DNA of 64,000 nucleotides, taken from NCBI GenBank assembly GCA_002438785.1, contig DJQS01000015.1:1-64000 (forward strand), read 5' to 3'. This DNA is from Caryophanales bacterium UBA6380. Lineage in GTDB: Bacteria > Bacillota_I > Bacilli_A > RFN20 > CAG-826. The notes below the pieces were generated by a model that did not search any database, was not told the DNA's origin, and worked only from the letters and a program-made list of their open reading frames with translations. The position numbers and the translations under genes are program-made. The first letter of the stretch is position 1, and every line of letters begins with the position of its first letter. Shown piece by piece: positions 43,943-53,603 of this stretch.

Positions 43943-45913
43943 TTAGTTTTTACTTGCTTTTAATTCAAACAATATATCACGAAGTTTTATTGCTTTTTCG
44001 AAATCGAAATCTTTTGCTGCTTGTTTCATTTCTTTTTCAACTTGTTTTATTTTACGATCTAACTCCGATTTTGTCATTTTACCTTTTATTTCAATTTCAC
44101 TAGCCTCTTCAATATTGTGTAATGGTGGTTTTATTTCTTTAACAATTGTTGTAGGAACTATTCCATATTCCATATTATAGTTGTTTTGAATTTCTCTTCT
44201 TCTATTAGTTTCATCGATACAAATTTTCATTGAATCAGTAATTTTATCAGCATACATTATTGCAGTTCCATCTTTATTTCGTGCTGCTCTACCAACAACT
44301 TGAATTAAACTTCTTGAACTTCTTAAAAATCCTTCTTTATCAGCATCTAAAATAGCAATTAGGCTCACTTCTGGAATATCTAAACCTTCTCTAAGTAAGT
44401 TAATTCCAACTAAAACATCGTACTTTCCTTTTCTTAGTTGGTATATAATCTCACTTCTTTCTAGTGTTTTACATTCATTATGCAAATAAACTGTTTTAAT
44501 ACCATGATCTTTTAAATAAGATGTTAAATCTTCAGCCATTTTGATTGTTAAAGTAACAACCATGACTCTTTCATGTAATGTAATTCTTTTATTTATTTCG
44601 CCTATTAAATCATCTATTTGTCCTAAGGAAGGCCTAACTTCAATTTTTGGATCTAATAAACCAGTTGGTCTTATAATTTGTTCAATAAATTCACCGTTAG
44701 TTTTACTTAATTCGTAATCACCAGGCGTGGCACTTGTGCAAATAACTTGATTAATTTCATTTTCAAACTCATTAAAATTTAATGGTCTATTATCTAAAGC
44801 ACTTGGTAACCTAAATCCAAATTCTACTAATGTAGTTTTTCTAGAACGGTCTCCATTATACATCCCTTTTATTTGAGGAAATGTTGCATGAGATTCATCG
44901 ACAATCAATAAATAATCTCTTGGAAAATAATCCATTAGGCAAAAAGGCTTTTGACCTGGTTGTCTTTGATCAATATGTCTTGCATAATTTTCAATTCCAG
45001 GGCACATTCCAAATTCAGTCAATGTCTCACAATCTTGATTTGTTCTAAATTCTAATCGTTCTGCCTCAAGTAATTTCCCTTCTTTTTTAAAATAATCCAA
45101 ACGTTCTTTCAATTCTTCTTTAATAGATTTTACTGCTTCTAAGATACGCTCATGAGTTGAAGCATGGTCATAAGCAGGAAATAAATTATAAGTATGATAT
45201 TTTTCAAGGACTTCACCAGTTAAAAAATCACACTTAAAAATATTTTCAATTGTATCTCCAAAGAAATCTAAACGTATATAATAATCGCTACTTTGAATTG
45301 GCATAATGTCAATTATGTCGCCATGTACTCTAAATTTTCCTGGACCAAAATCAATATTATTTCGTTTGTATTGAGAATTTATTAATTTTTTAAATAATTC
45401 ATTACGATCATAATCTTCATTAATGCGAACTTCAAAAATAAGTTTTTTATATTCATTAGGATCTGTTAAACCATAAATAGATGCAACACTACCAACAATA
45501 ATGGTATCTCTATGCTCAAGAACACTGTTTATAGCGCTTGTTCTCATCATTTCAATTTCATCATTCATAAGTGCTGTTTTATCTATATAAGTATCTGTTG
45601 ATGGGATATAAGCTTCAGGTTGATAAAAATCAAAATTTGAAACAAAATATTCTACACGATTATTGGGAAATAAATCCTTCATTTCACTATAGAGTTGCCC
45701 AGCTAATGTCTTATTATGAACTAAGATTAGTGTGGGTTTATTTACTTTCGCAATCACATTTGCCATTGTAAAAGTCTTTCCAGTTCCAGTAGCACCCTTA
45801 AGAACTTGAAACTTTTTCCCTTCATTCAATCCTTCTACTAAAGAATCTATCGCACTAGGCTGGTCACCAGTTGGCTTAAACGAACTGACTAATTCAAAAT
45901 TTTTATAAATCAT
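43943..45913 (-). CDS. uvrB: UvrABC system protein B
   Basis: 656 residues, normal. Helicase motif I is GATGTGKT (about 40-47); the damage-probing beta hairpin region FYQPEAYIPSTDTYIDK and SVASIYGL follow. Motifs V-VI appear as LLREGLDIPEVSLIAILDADKEGFLRS (in parts) and QVVGRAARN. A C-terminal UVR domain (about 615-650) binds UvrC. It verifies lesions in nucleotide excision repair. The start overlaps the yitT-like gene by 11 bases and has an AAGAAG site; uvrA is not adjacent. Confidence 0.97.
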   Translation of the reverse strand: MIYKNFELVSSFKPTGDQPSAIDSLVEGLNEGKKFQVLKGATGTGKTFTMANVIAKVNKPTLILVHNKTLAGQLYSEMKDLFPNNRVEYFVSNFDFYQPEAYIPSTDTYIDKTALMNDEIEMMRTSAINSVLEHRDTIIVGSVASIYGLTDPNEYKKLIFEVRINEDYDRNELFKKLINSQYKRNNIDFGPGKFRVHGDIIDIMPIQSSDYYIRLDFFGDTIENIFKCDFLTGEVLEKYHTYNLFPAYDHASTHERILEAVKSIKEELKERLDYFKKEGKLLEAERLEFRTNQDCETLTEFGMCPGIENYARHIDQRQPGQKPFCLMDYFPRDYLLIVDESHATFPQIKGMYNGDRSRKTTLVEFGFRLPSALDNRPLNFNEFENEINQVICTSATPGDYELSKTNGEFIEQIIRPTGLLDPKIEVRPSLGQIDDLIGEINKRITLHERVMVVTLTIKMAEDLTSYLKDHGIKTVYLHNECKTLERSEIIYQLRKGKYDVLVGINLLREGLDIPEVSLIAILDADKEGFLRSSRSLIQVVGRAARNKDGTAIMYADKITDSMKICIDETNRRREIQNNYNMEYGIVPTTIVKEIKPPLHNIEEASEIEIKGKMTKSELDRKIKQVEKEMKQAAKDFDFEKAIKLRDILFELKASKN

Positions 45914-46928
45914 GATTTTTCTTCTTTTTAATGGCTTTCTGCATAGTTTTTATCAAATTTTCACTACTTGGAGCAATTCTACTAAAACCAAGTCCTCCAA
46001 CAAGCATTGTTTGATAAAAAGTACAAAATGCATTCGGGTCTATATGCGCAATAGCATCTTTAACTTTTGAATATTCTCTTCGATTAAAGGTAATCCTTAT
46101 CATAACTTTATTTTCTTTAGTATAACCACCAACTATATTAAAAATAGTCGCTGTTCGATCTAACTCTTTTATACTGTATTCACAAATGTCCTCATATTTA
46201 TCAGAAATTATATCGACATTATAAGCACCGAGGCGGGTCGTGTAGATTGTTTCAACAACAAAGCTGCAAACAGCTGCACTTATAATCCCAACAAGAGATG
46301 CTAAAAAACCAAACGAATTATGATATATTAAATCAATAATAATTCCAATAGAAATAATTAATGCATCAATTGTAAAAAATAAAGTAGATTGTTTAATTCC
46401 AGTAAATTTATTAATTACAAAGCTTAATATATCAACTCCGCCAGTAGAACCACCGCCAACAAATGTTAATGCACAGCCTAATCCTGATAGTCCACCACCG
46501 ATAATTCCACAAATTAATAAAAGTCCGTCATTTATATCCTTACCATCAGGAAGAATAATCAATCCATTATTATCAAGGGTTGCGCCACTTATTAGTAAAT
46601 CAATAATATTTTCGCCAAACCCAGATCTTAAAATAAATGATAAAATTAATGGATATAGTATAGTAGACAATAAAGTTGTTAATGAAAATTTTAAGCCAAG
46701 AAAAATTAAACCGACAAAAAACAAACTCCAAGTAACAATATAGGCAGTTATATCAACAGGTAAAAAAGAGCTAAACAAAATACCAATGCCTGTTACACCA
46801 CCAGTAATAATTGAAAATGGTACTAAAAAAATGCCACTTCCAAAGCTTAATATTAATGTGCCTAAAATTACCAAAAATAATTTCCACAAATTATGTAAAA
46901 TATCTTTTTTTGTTAAATTTTTAAGCAC
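45903..46928 (-). CDS. YitT family membrane protein (DUF161/DUF2179)
   Basis: 341 residues. Five or six membrane helices (about 12-235) with glycine-rich motifs GGVTGIGIL and GGGSTGGVDILSFVINKF are followed by a cytoplasmic DUF2179 domain (about 245-320). The function of the family is unknown. The start is GTG, supported by a GGAGG site 8 bases upstream and an 8-base overlap with prfB. In Bacillus a homologue (YvjA) also lies near prfB and uvrB. Confidence 0.85.
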   Translation of the reverse strand: MLKNLTKKDILHNLWKLFLVILGTLILSFGSGIFLVPFSIITGGVTGIGILFSSFLPVDITAYIVTWSLFFVGLIFLGLKFSLTTLLSTILYPLILSFILRSGFGENIIDLLISGATLDNNGLIILPDGKDINDGLLLICGIIGGGLSGLGCALTFVGGGSTGGVDILSFVINKFTGIKQSTLFFTIDALIISIGIIIDLIYHNSFGFLASLVGIISAAVCSFVVETIYTTRLGAYNVDIISDKYEDICEYSIKELDRTATIFNIVGGYTKENKVMIRITFNRREYSKVKDAIAHIDPNAFCTFYQTMLVGGLGFSRIAPSSENLIKTMQKAIKKKKNHDL

Positions 46929-48031
46929 TCTTTTTAGCCTCCATTTCTAAATAACTGTTTATAAATCCATCTAAATCTCCATCCATTACATCATTAACTT
47001 GTGTATTTTCATAATTAGTTCGATTGTCTTTTACTAGCGTATACGGACAGAATATATAGGATCTAATTTGAGAACCCCACTCAATATTTTTTTGCTCTCC
47101 AACAATTCCTTTCATCATTGCTTGTTTTTTTTCTATTTCTTTTTGATAAAGCTGAGATTTTAGCATATTCATCGCAATTTCTTTGTTTTTTAATTGGGTT
47201 CTTTCAACTTGGCAAGAAACCACAATTCCAGTAGGTATATGAGTTATTCTAACAGCAGTTTCAACTTTATTAACGTTTTGACCACCAGCACCACCACTAC
47301 GATATGTATCAATTTTTAAATCACTATCTTTAATATCAACCTTAACATCATTATCAAATTTTGGTACAACATTAACACTAGCAAACGATGTATGTCTTCT
47401 TTTATTAGCATCAAAAGGAGATATACGAACTAATCGATGAACGCCTTTTTCACCTTTTAACATTCCATAGACAAATTTTCCTTCAATTAACATTGTTACA
47501 GACTTAACGCCAGCCTCTTCACCAGGTAAAAAATCAAGAATTTTGTACTTAAAATTATGCCTATCACAAAAACGTTCGTACATCCTCAATAACATATTAG
47601 CCCAATCACAAGCTTCTGTCCCTCCAGCACCAGGATGTATTTCTAAAATAGCATTTAAATTATCAAATTCTCCACTAAATAGAACAATTTTTCTTAATTC
47701 TTTCAAATCTAAAATATAATCTTTATACGATTGTTCTACTAAATCAATCATTTCTAAATCTGACGGACTTAATTCTAAAACTAAATTTGATAAATCCAAA
47801 AATTCAGAATTAACTTTATTAAATAATTCAATTTTATATTGACATTCATTTTTTTTATCAATAATGCTAGATGCCTCTCTTTGATTAGACCAAAAATCAT
47901 CGTTAGAAGATTCATTATCTATTTTTTCAATTTCTTCTTTTAAGTGTGCGATGTCAAAGAGAATCACTGAGCTTTTTAATTTGCTCAAGTGCCTCATTAA
48001 CATTATTTTTTAATAAATATAAATCGATCAT
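46921..48031 (-). CDS. prfB: Peptide chain release factor 2, expressed by programmed +1 frameshift
   Basis: Translation begins at ATG 48031 and reads 25 codons to CTT TGA C, then shifts +1 into the long frame, giving about 369 residues. Zero-frame codons end ...KKLSDSL and the new frame continues DIAHLKEEIE, the usual RF2 junction. Family motifs: SPF codon-recognition tripeptide (ISPFDANKRR) and GGQ (GGAGGQNVNKVETAVR). RF2 ends translation at UGA and UAA; low RF2 allows the shift, so it controls its own level. It starts 2 bases after secA, the conserved secA-prfB pair. Confidence 0.95.
47953..47959 (-). other. prfB programmed +1 frameshift site
   Basis: Minus strand CTTTGAC: the Leu codon CTT (47957-47959) precedes in-frame TGA (47954-47956); slipping by one base reads GAC (47953-47955). 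This is the canonical RF2 recoding heptamer. An AGGGGG-like internal Shine-Dalgarno is not obvious; only a weak AGTGA lies upstream. Confidence 0.93.
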
Positions 48032-48033
48032 AA

Positions 48034-50637
48034 TTAATTTGTATGAATATCCTCATGTTTATACTCTGGAGCAGCAACTTTATCTTTATCAATATGAGAA
48101 ATATTAAGATTTGGATCATCAGTAACTTCTTCGACCTTTTTTTCTTCTTCAATATCTGAATTTTTATTTGTTAATTGATTATTTGTATCTATAGAAGGTT
48201 TAGCCTCAACTGTAAACGCATTTTCCTTTTTATCCTCAACCTTAGGAGCTATTTTAACATTTAATAAATTTAAAACGACTTCTAAAGATATAGTTTCTAA
48301 CATTTCTCTAAACATATCCCAACCTTCATTAACATAATCTTGCAAAGGATTTGTTTGGGCATAACTTCTTAAAGAAACAGACTCTCTAAATCTAGTCATA
48401 TTATCGATTTGCTGTGTCCAATTTTTATCAATGATTCTTAAAATCATATTTCTTTCGACTTTTTCAGCAATTTCAGGATCCCATTCTTTTTTCTTTTGTG
48501 AATAATAATCAAGTAAAACCTCTGATAAATCCTCAGCAATTTCATCTGGAATAGTTTCTTCATAAACAGCTGCTTTAATTATTCCATCAGGCAAAAATTG
48601 AGGAACTAAAATATTAACTAATTTTTCTCCACTAATTAATTTTTCATCACTATTTTCGTTAATTGCTCTTTTTGCAATAGCTTTACCACAATCATTAAAT
48701 GTATCGAGTAATAAATCATGTATATTATCAGCGTATAAAATTTCATCACGTTTTGAATACATAATTTGTCTTTGCTTTGATAAAACATCATCGTAATCAA
48801 GTAAATTTTTACGTATATCAAAATTTTGACCTTCAATACGTTTTTGTGCACTAGTAATTGCAGCAGTTAACATTTTAGATTCAATTGGTTTTCCATCATC
48901 GCTAGCTTCGAAAATTTTTCTTAATCTGTCGCTTGCAAATCTAACCATTAAATCATCTTCTAAAGAAACATAAAATCTTGAAAATCCAGGATCACCTTGT
49001 CTACCGCTACGACCTCTCAATTGGTTGTCAATACGACGAGATTCATGTCTTTCAAGTCCGAAAACACATAATCCTCCAAGCTTTCTAGTTTCTGCAGTTA
49101 ATTTAATATCAGTACCACGACCAGCCATGTTTGTAGCAAGAGTGATTTGGCCAAGTTCGCCAGCATGAGCAACAATTTCAGCTTCACGTGCGTGATTCTT
49201 CGCGTTTAACATTTCATATTTAAGACCTTCTTTATCTAAATATTTAGCGACTTCTTCACTTGCTTCAACACTTGGAGTTCCTATTAAAACAGGTTGTCCT
49301 TTTTCATGTCTTTCCTTAACCTCATTCACTAAAGCAAGAATTTTATCTTTCTTATGTAAAAAGACATAGTCAGTAGCATCAATTCTTTGAATTGGTCGAT
49401 TTGTCGGAATGACTACAACTTTCATATTATATATTTTTCTAAATTCTTCTTCTTCAGTTTTAGCTGTACCAGTCATACCACCAATCTTTTTAAATAATCT
49501 AAAAAAGTTTTGATAAGTAATTGTTGCTAAAGTAACGGTTTCTTCTTTAATTTTTACGCCTTCTTTAGCTTGAATAGCTTGTTGTAAGCCATCGCTATAT
49601 TCACGACCTTTTAAAACACGTCCTGTAAATTGATCAATAAGTTGAATTTCGCGATCAGCATCAACTAAATATTCAACGTCTCGTGTCATTATATAATTAG
49701 CTTTTAATGCTTGGTGAATTCTATGTACTAAATCTGCATATTGTGGTTCATATAAATTTTTAATTCCAAACATTCTATCAGCTTTATTATTACCAGATTC
49801 AGTTAGATTAACAGATTTAGTTTTTACATCTATTTCAAAATCTCCATCTGGTACATAATCAGGGTGCTTTCTTTTATATTCTTCATCAACAGGTGTACTT
49901 TTTTTAAGCATTTTAACAAATCGATCAGCGACAGTATATTGTGAAGCACTTGCCTTAGCACCACCTGAAATGATAAGAGGTGTCCTACTCTCATCAATTA
50001 AAATACTATCTGCTTCATCAATAACAGCATAATTCAAACCACGTAATACACGTTGTTCAACACTTGGGGCCATATTATCCCTAAGATAATCAAAGCCTAA
50101 CTCGCTATTTATTGTATAAGTGATGTCACAAAGATGAGCAGCTTTTTTTTCTGATGTAGTTAAACTATGTAAATTGACACCAACAGTTAAGCCTAGAAAA
50201 CGATAAATTTGACCCATCCACTCAGCATCACGAGTTGCTAAATATTCATTAACAGTAACAACATGAACACCTTTGCCACTTAGAGCATTAAGATAAACGG
50301 CCATCGTTGCTGTTAAGGTCTTACCTTCACCAGTTTTCATTTCGGCTATATCGCCATCATTTAAAACTAATGCTCCAATAATTTGTACTTTATAAGGAAA
50401 TTGACCTAAAACTCTTTTTGCGGTTTCTCTAGCAACAGCAAAAGCTTCATACTTTATATCCTCAAGTGTTTTGCCTTCACTTAATAGTTTTTTAAAATAA
50501 GGAGTTTTAGCACGGAGTTCTTCATCAGTAAGTTTGCTCATTTCTCCCTCTAAAGCAATTACTTTATCAGCTTGTTTACTATATTTTTTAAGTATTCTTT
50601 GGTCTATTCTAAATATTTTTTCAATTATATTGCTCAT
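48034..50637 (-). CDS. secA: Protein translocase ATPase SecA
   Basis: 867 residues from ATG 50637, which has a TAGGAG site; the frame is open 11 codons further upstream but the family begins near MSNIIEKIFRIDQR. Motifs include MKTGEGKTLTATMAVYLNALSGKGVHVVTVNEYLA (in parts), VIDEADSILIDESRTPLIISG, TNMAGRGTDI and QLRGRSGRQGDPG. SecA pushes preproteins through SecYEG. The C-terminal cysteine zinc motif that binds SecB and phospholipid in many SecA proteins is absent; the end is acidic and unstructured. hpf, usually just upstream, is missing. Confidence 0.96.
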   Translation of the reverse strand: MSNIIEKIFRIDQRILKKYSKQADKVIALEGEMSKLTDEELRAKTPYFKKLLSEGKTLEDIKYEAFAVARETAKRVLGQFPYKVQIIGALVLNDGDIAEMKTGEGKTLTATMAVYLNALSGKGVHVVTVNEYLATRDAEWMGQIYRFLGLTVGVNLHSLTTSEKKAAHLCDITYTINSELGFDYLRDNMAPSVEQRVLRGLNYAVIDEADSILIDESRTPLIISGGAKASASQYTVADRFVKMLKKSTPVDEEYKRKHPDYVPDGDFEIDVKTKSVNLTESGNNKADRMFGIKNLYEPQYADLVHRIHQALKANYIMTRDVEYLVDADREIQLIDQFTGRVLKGREYSDGLQQAIQAKEGVKIKEETVTLATITYQNFFRLFKKIGGMTGTAKTEEEEFRKIYNMKVVVIPTNRPIQRIDATDYVFLHKKDKILALVNEVKERHEKGQPVLIGTPSVEASEEVAKYLDKEGLKYEMLNAKNHAREAEIVAHAGELGQITLATNMAGRGTDIKLTAETRKLGGLCVFGLERHESRRIDNQLRGRSGRQGDPGFSRFYVSLEDDLMVRFASDRLRKIFEASDDGKPIESKMLTAAITSAQKRIEGQNFDIRKNLLDYDDVLSKQRQIMYSKRDEILYADNIHDLLLDTFNDCGKAIAKRAINENSDEKLISGEKLVNILVPQFLPDGIIKAAVYEETIPDEIAEDLSEVLLDYYSQKKKEWDPEIAEKVERNMILRIIDKNWTQQIDNMTRFRESVSLRSYAQTNPLQDYVNEGWDMFREMLETISLEVVLNLLNVKIAPKVEDKKENAFTVEAKPSIDTNNQLTNKNSDIEEEKKVEEVTDDPNLNISHIDKDKVAAPEYKHEDIHTN

Positions 50638-50723
50638 AATTACTCCTAAAATGCTTTTATATTCTACCATTAATACTAAAGTATTAAAAACAATTTTTTA
50701 AATTTTAATAATGCATATATCAT

Positions 50724-51431
50724 TTAGTCAATTATTTTATAGTTCTTATTGATTTTTTCTCGTTCTTCTTTTGTAAAATTTCTCTTTGCAACAACTAAAA
50801 TCTTAATATTTTTAGGCCGTTTTTTAATTAGCAAATCAATACAAGCTTTTAAAGTAGATCCAGTTGTTAAGATGTCATCTACCAAAAGTATTTTTTTATT
50901 TTCAAAATTATAGTTTGTTTGCAATTCTATGATATTTTTAACTTTTTCTCTTTCTTTAAAATTAGACAAGTGCTGATAAACATCTTTTGTTTTAATAAGA
51001 CAATCAACGATTTCTAATTTTAAAAAAGAAAACATTTCAATAACATGATTATAACCTCTTTTTTCATTATTATCTTTAAATGAAGGTGCAGGAACTATAA
51101 CATAATTTTTATATAAAATTCTTAACTCATTTTTAAATGGAGCAATAAAAATATTATTTAATTCATAATCCCCACACCCTTTAAACTCGAAAATTTTTTC
51201 TTTAATAAGTCCGTCATAATTATAAATCGCTAAAGCATCATAGTCATAAAATTTGAATATCTTAAATTGTTGATTAAGTTTTTTAAGACATGATGAGCAT
51301 ACCATTAAATCTTGATTTAAAAAATTATGACAACTATTAAAAGAAATTTCATTAAAGCAAATTTTGCAGATGCGTATTGGCTTCATCAATTTTTTTAATT
51401 GAAGAAACCATATCTTTAGTTTTTTTATCAC
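50724..51431 (-). CDS. comFC: ComFC family amidophosphoribosyltransferase-like protein
   Basis: 235 residues from a GTG start. N-terminal cysteines (CKICF...CSSC, about 22-45) form a zinc-ribbon-like element, followed by a phosphoribosyltransferase fold with IVPAPSFKDNNEKRGYNH and the PRPP loop LLVDDILTTGST. ComFC aids DNA uptake in competent cells; its reaction is not defined. The GTG has a GGGGAGG site 12 bases upstream and makes an 80-base overlap with comFA; an ATG at 51386 without a ribosome site is the alternative start. Confidence 0.88.
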   Translation of the reverse strand: MIKKLKIWFLQLKKLMKPIRICKICFNEISFNSCHNFLNQDLMVCSSCLKKLNQQFKIFKFYDYDALAIYNYDGLIKEKIFEFKGCGDYELNNIFIAPFKNELRILYKNYVIVPAPSFKDNNEKRGYNHVIEMFSFLKLEIVDCLIKTKDVYQHLSNFKEREKVKNIIELQTNYNFENKKILLVDDILTTGSTLKACIDLLIKKRPKNIKILVVAKRNFTKEEREKINKNYKIID

Positions 51432-52515
51432 TTAAATAAATTACCTCCCCATTTGTATAATTTATAACTCTACCAACTCTACCGGATATCTGTATTAATG
51501 CAGATTCATTATAGATATTGTTGTCAGCCATAAAAATAATCACTTGTAAATTTTTTAAAGTCACTCCACGTTCTAATACTGCAGTTGATATTAAATATTT
51601 ATATTCACCATTTCTAAATTTATCTATGATATTGTTTCTATTATTAGATTTGGAATTAATAAAATAGCCGAATTTAGTAAAGTTTTTTAAAATATTATAA
51701 AGATATTTACTTAAATATATAGTCGGAACAAAGATTAAAAGTGGTTTATTTACACTTTGATATTCCTTTATTTTTTTAATCAAATAGATTAATTTTAATA
51801 ATGTTGTTGGACATATGACTATTCTAGGAACTGGGATTTTTTGCATATGATATCTTGTATATAACGTCAATATAATATTATCTTTATTATATTTAAATTC
51901 TTCAATAAGTCTTTTAGAAGGGGTTGCTGACATCAACACATAGTTGCCTTTAATACTTCTCTTAAATAAATTATTTAATACAATATTATCTTTATAAGGA
52001 AAAGCATCAATTTCATCTAATATTAATAAATCAAAATATTTCTTGTATCGATATAATTGATGAGTAGTTAAACAAGTAATATCTCCTTCGATTACTGTCG
52101 TATTTCCTCCATATACTGCAATAACATTACAGTTTTGAAATGAATTTTGAAATCTTCTAGCTAATTCAATTACAACATCCTTGCGAGGTATAGCAAATCC
52201 AACTCTTAAGCTTTTATCTAAGCAAAATGCAATTAATTTAAATACCAATTCAGTTTTTCCTGCACCGCAAACAGCATAAACCAATTGATTTTTATTTTTT
52301 TTATAATTATTTAAAATTTCATTCGAAATTCTTTCTTGTTCTTTAGTTAAATTATATTTTATATTTAAATTTATATTAGTGTTTACATTATAGTCATCAC
52401 TTGCCTCATGCCCATTAAAAGAAATACATCTCCTACAATAAGGCAATCCATTTTTATATCCAATATATTTAGGATCATCATTGCCACATAATTCACAAAC
52501 AAAAAAACGACTCAT
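51352..52515 (-). CDS. comFA: ComFA-like DNA uptake helicase
   Basis: 387 residues from ATG 52515. Two CxxC pairs at the N-terminus (CELCG and CRRC, about 6-36) form the ComFA zinc finger. The helicase core has Walker A AVCGAGKTE, the DEAD-like LILDEIDAFPY typical of ComFA, MSATPS, and motif VI QISGRVGR. ComFA is thought to power entry of single-stranded DNA through ComEC. An in-frame TTG 3 codons upstream is less likely. With comFC and dprA it suggests a retained transformation route. No clear ribosome site. Confidence 0.9.
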   Translation of the reverse strand: MSRFFVCELCGNDDPKYIGYKNGLPYCRRCISFNGHEASDDYNVNTNINLNIKYNLTKEQERISNEILNNYKKNKNQLVYAVCGAGKTELVFKLIAFCLDKSLRVGFAIPRKDVVIELARRFQNSFQNCNVIAVYGGNTTVIEGDITCLTTHQLYRYKKYFDLLILDEIDAFPYKDNIVLNNLFKRSIKGNYVLMSATPSKRLIEEFKYNKDNIILTLYTRYHMQKIPVPRIVICPTTLLKLIYLIKKIKEYQSVNKPLLIFVPTIYLSKYLYNILKNFTKFGYFINSKSNNRNNIIDKFRNGEYKYLISTAVLERGVTLKNLQVIIFMADNNIYNESALIQISGRVGRVINYTNGEVIYLSDKKTKDMVSSIKKIDEANTHLQNLL

Positions 52516-52557
52516 ATAATACAAGTCGTAATTAATTAAGTACTTTTTGCAAAAAAT

Positions 52558-52998
52558 TTATTTATTTTCAAAATTTTCAATATAATTTACACGATTTAAA
52601 TGCCTACCACCTAAAAATTTAGCATTTAAAAATATTTCTACTCTTTTAGTAATTTCAAAAAAAGTTTGATAATGAGCACCAAAAGCAATCATATTCGCAT
52701 CATTATGTTCTTTTAATAGTCTAGAAACATCATCATTATAACCAATTCCGCATCTTATTCCTTTTACTTTATTAGCTGCAATGCAAACACCTTCTCCGCT
52801 TGTGCATATTAAAATACCACAATTGGCTTCTTTTCCTGAAACTTTTTTAGCAGCTTTAATAGCAAATTCAGCATAATTACAACTATCTAAACTATTTGTT
52901 CCGACATCAATAATATCATAACCTTTTTCTAATAGATATTTTTTCAAATTTTCTTTAACTTCGTATCCACCATGATCTGAACCAATAACAATTATCAT
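52558..52998 (-). CDS. rpiB: Ribose-5-phosphate isomerase B
   Basis: 146 residues, normal. N-terminal GSDHGGYEVKENLKKYL, the catalytic loop CTSGEGVCIAANK and NDANMIAFGAH are diagnostic of the RpiB/LacAB fold. It interconverts ribose 5-phosphate and ribulose 5-phosphate. The start overlaps the tsaC stop by 4 bases (ATGA). In Bacillus the homologue ywlF lies in the same neighbourhood as prfA and ywlC. Confidence 0.94.
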   Translation of the reverse strand: MIIVIGSDHGGYEVKENLKKYLLEKGYDIIDVGTNSLDSCNYAEFAIKAAKKVSGKEANCGILICTSGEGVCIAANKVKGIRCGIGYNDDVSRLLKEHNDANMIAFGAHYQTFFEITKRVEIFLNAKFLGGRHLNRVNYIENFENK

Positions 52999-53603
52999 AA
53001 TAAGCCAATCTCCTTTTTAATTTTTTCTAATGATATTTCACCTTCTCTAATTAAAATTATGTTATCTCCATCTATTTTAATTATAGTAGAAGGAATATTA
53101 CTTTTTATATTTCCTTTAATAACAGCATCAATTTTTCCATCAAAATAATTAATAACTTCCAAATAATTTGTAGCTGGTTTTAAATTCGATGGATTTGCGC
53201 TTGGAACTAATAAAGGTTTCTTTACCATATTTATTAATTTTAATACAAATTCATCATTAGGAATTCTTATACCTATAAAACCTGTATTTAAGTCTAAATA
53301 GTTTTTAACACCAGGTTTAGCTTTTAAAATTAAAGTTATTGCTCCAGGCATAAATTTATTTATAATTTTATTTGCTAATTCGTTTATAATTATTAAATCT
53401 CTAACTTGTGTTATATCGCTACACATTATTGTAAATGGCTTGTCATTAGGTCTATTTTTAACTTTTACTAATTTTAAATAATTATCATATTTATCAAAAG
53501 TAACCCCTAATCCATAAACTGTTTCAGTTGGAAAAGCAATAACTCCATCTTCTAATAGAATCTTAGAGGCTTCATCTACATCTTTTTTAGTTAATACTTT
53601 CAT
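52995..53603 (-). CDS. tsaC: L-threonylcarbamoyladenylate synthase (TsaC/YrdC type)
   Basis: 202 residues, a single YrdC domain without the extra Sua5 domain of Bacillus YwlC. Motifs: GGVIAFPTETVYGLG (here DGVIAFPTETVYGLG), KNRPNDKPFTIMC, PGAITLILKA, GIRIPND and PLLVPSANPS. It makes the threonylcarbamoyl-AMP used for t6A37 in ANN-decoding tRNAs. ATG 53603 is preferred over GTG 53612 because the AGGTGAG ribosome site lies between them. The start region overlaps the end of prmC by 17 bases. Confidence 0.93.
   Translation of the reverse strand: MKVLTKKDVDEASKILLEDGVIAFPTETVYGLGVTFDKYDNYLKLVKVKNRPNDKPFTIMCSDITQVRDLIIINELANKIINKFMPGAITLILKAKPGVKNYLDLNTGFIGIRIPNDEFVLKLINMVKKPLLVPSANPSNLKPATNYLEVINYFDGKIDAVIKGNIKSNIPSTIIKIDGDNIILIREGEISLEKIKKEIGLL

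Noticed and set aside
47957..48003. Apparent prfB start at 48003 in the long frame
   Set aside because: The first 16 codons there are not RF2-like; the true N-terminus is in the other frame and joins through the CTTTGAC frameshift.
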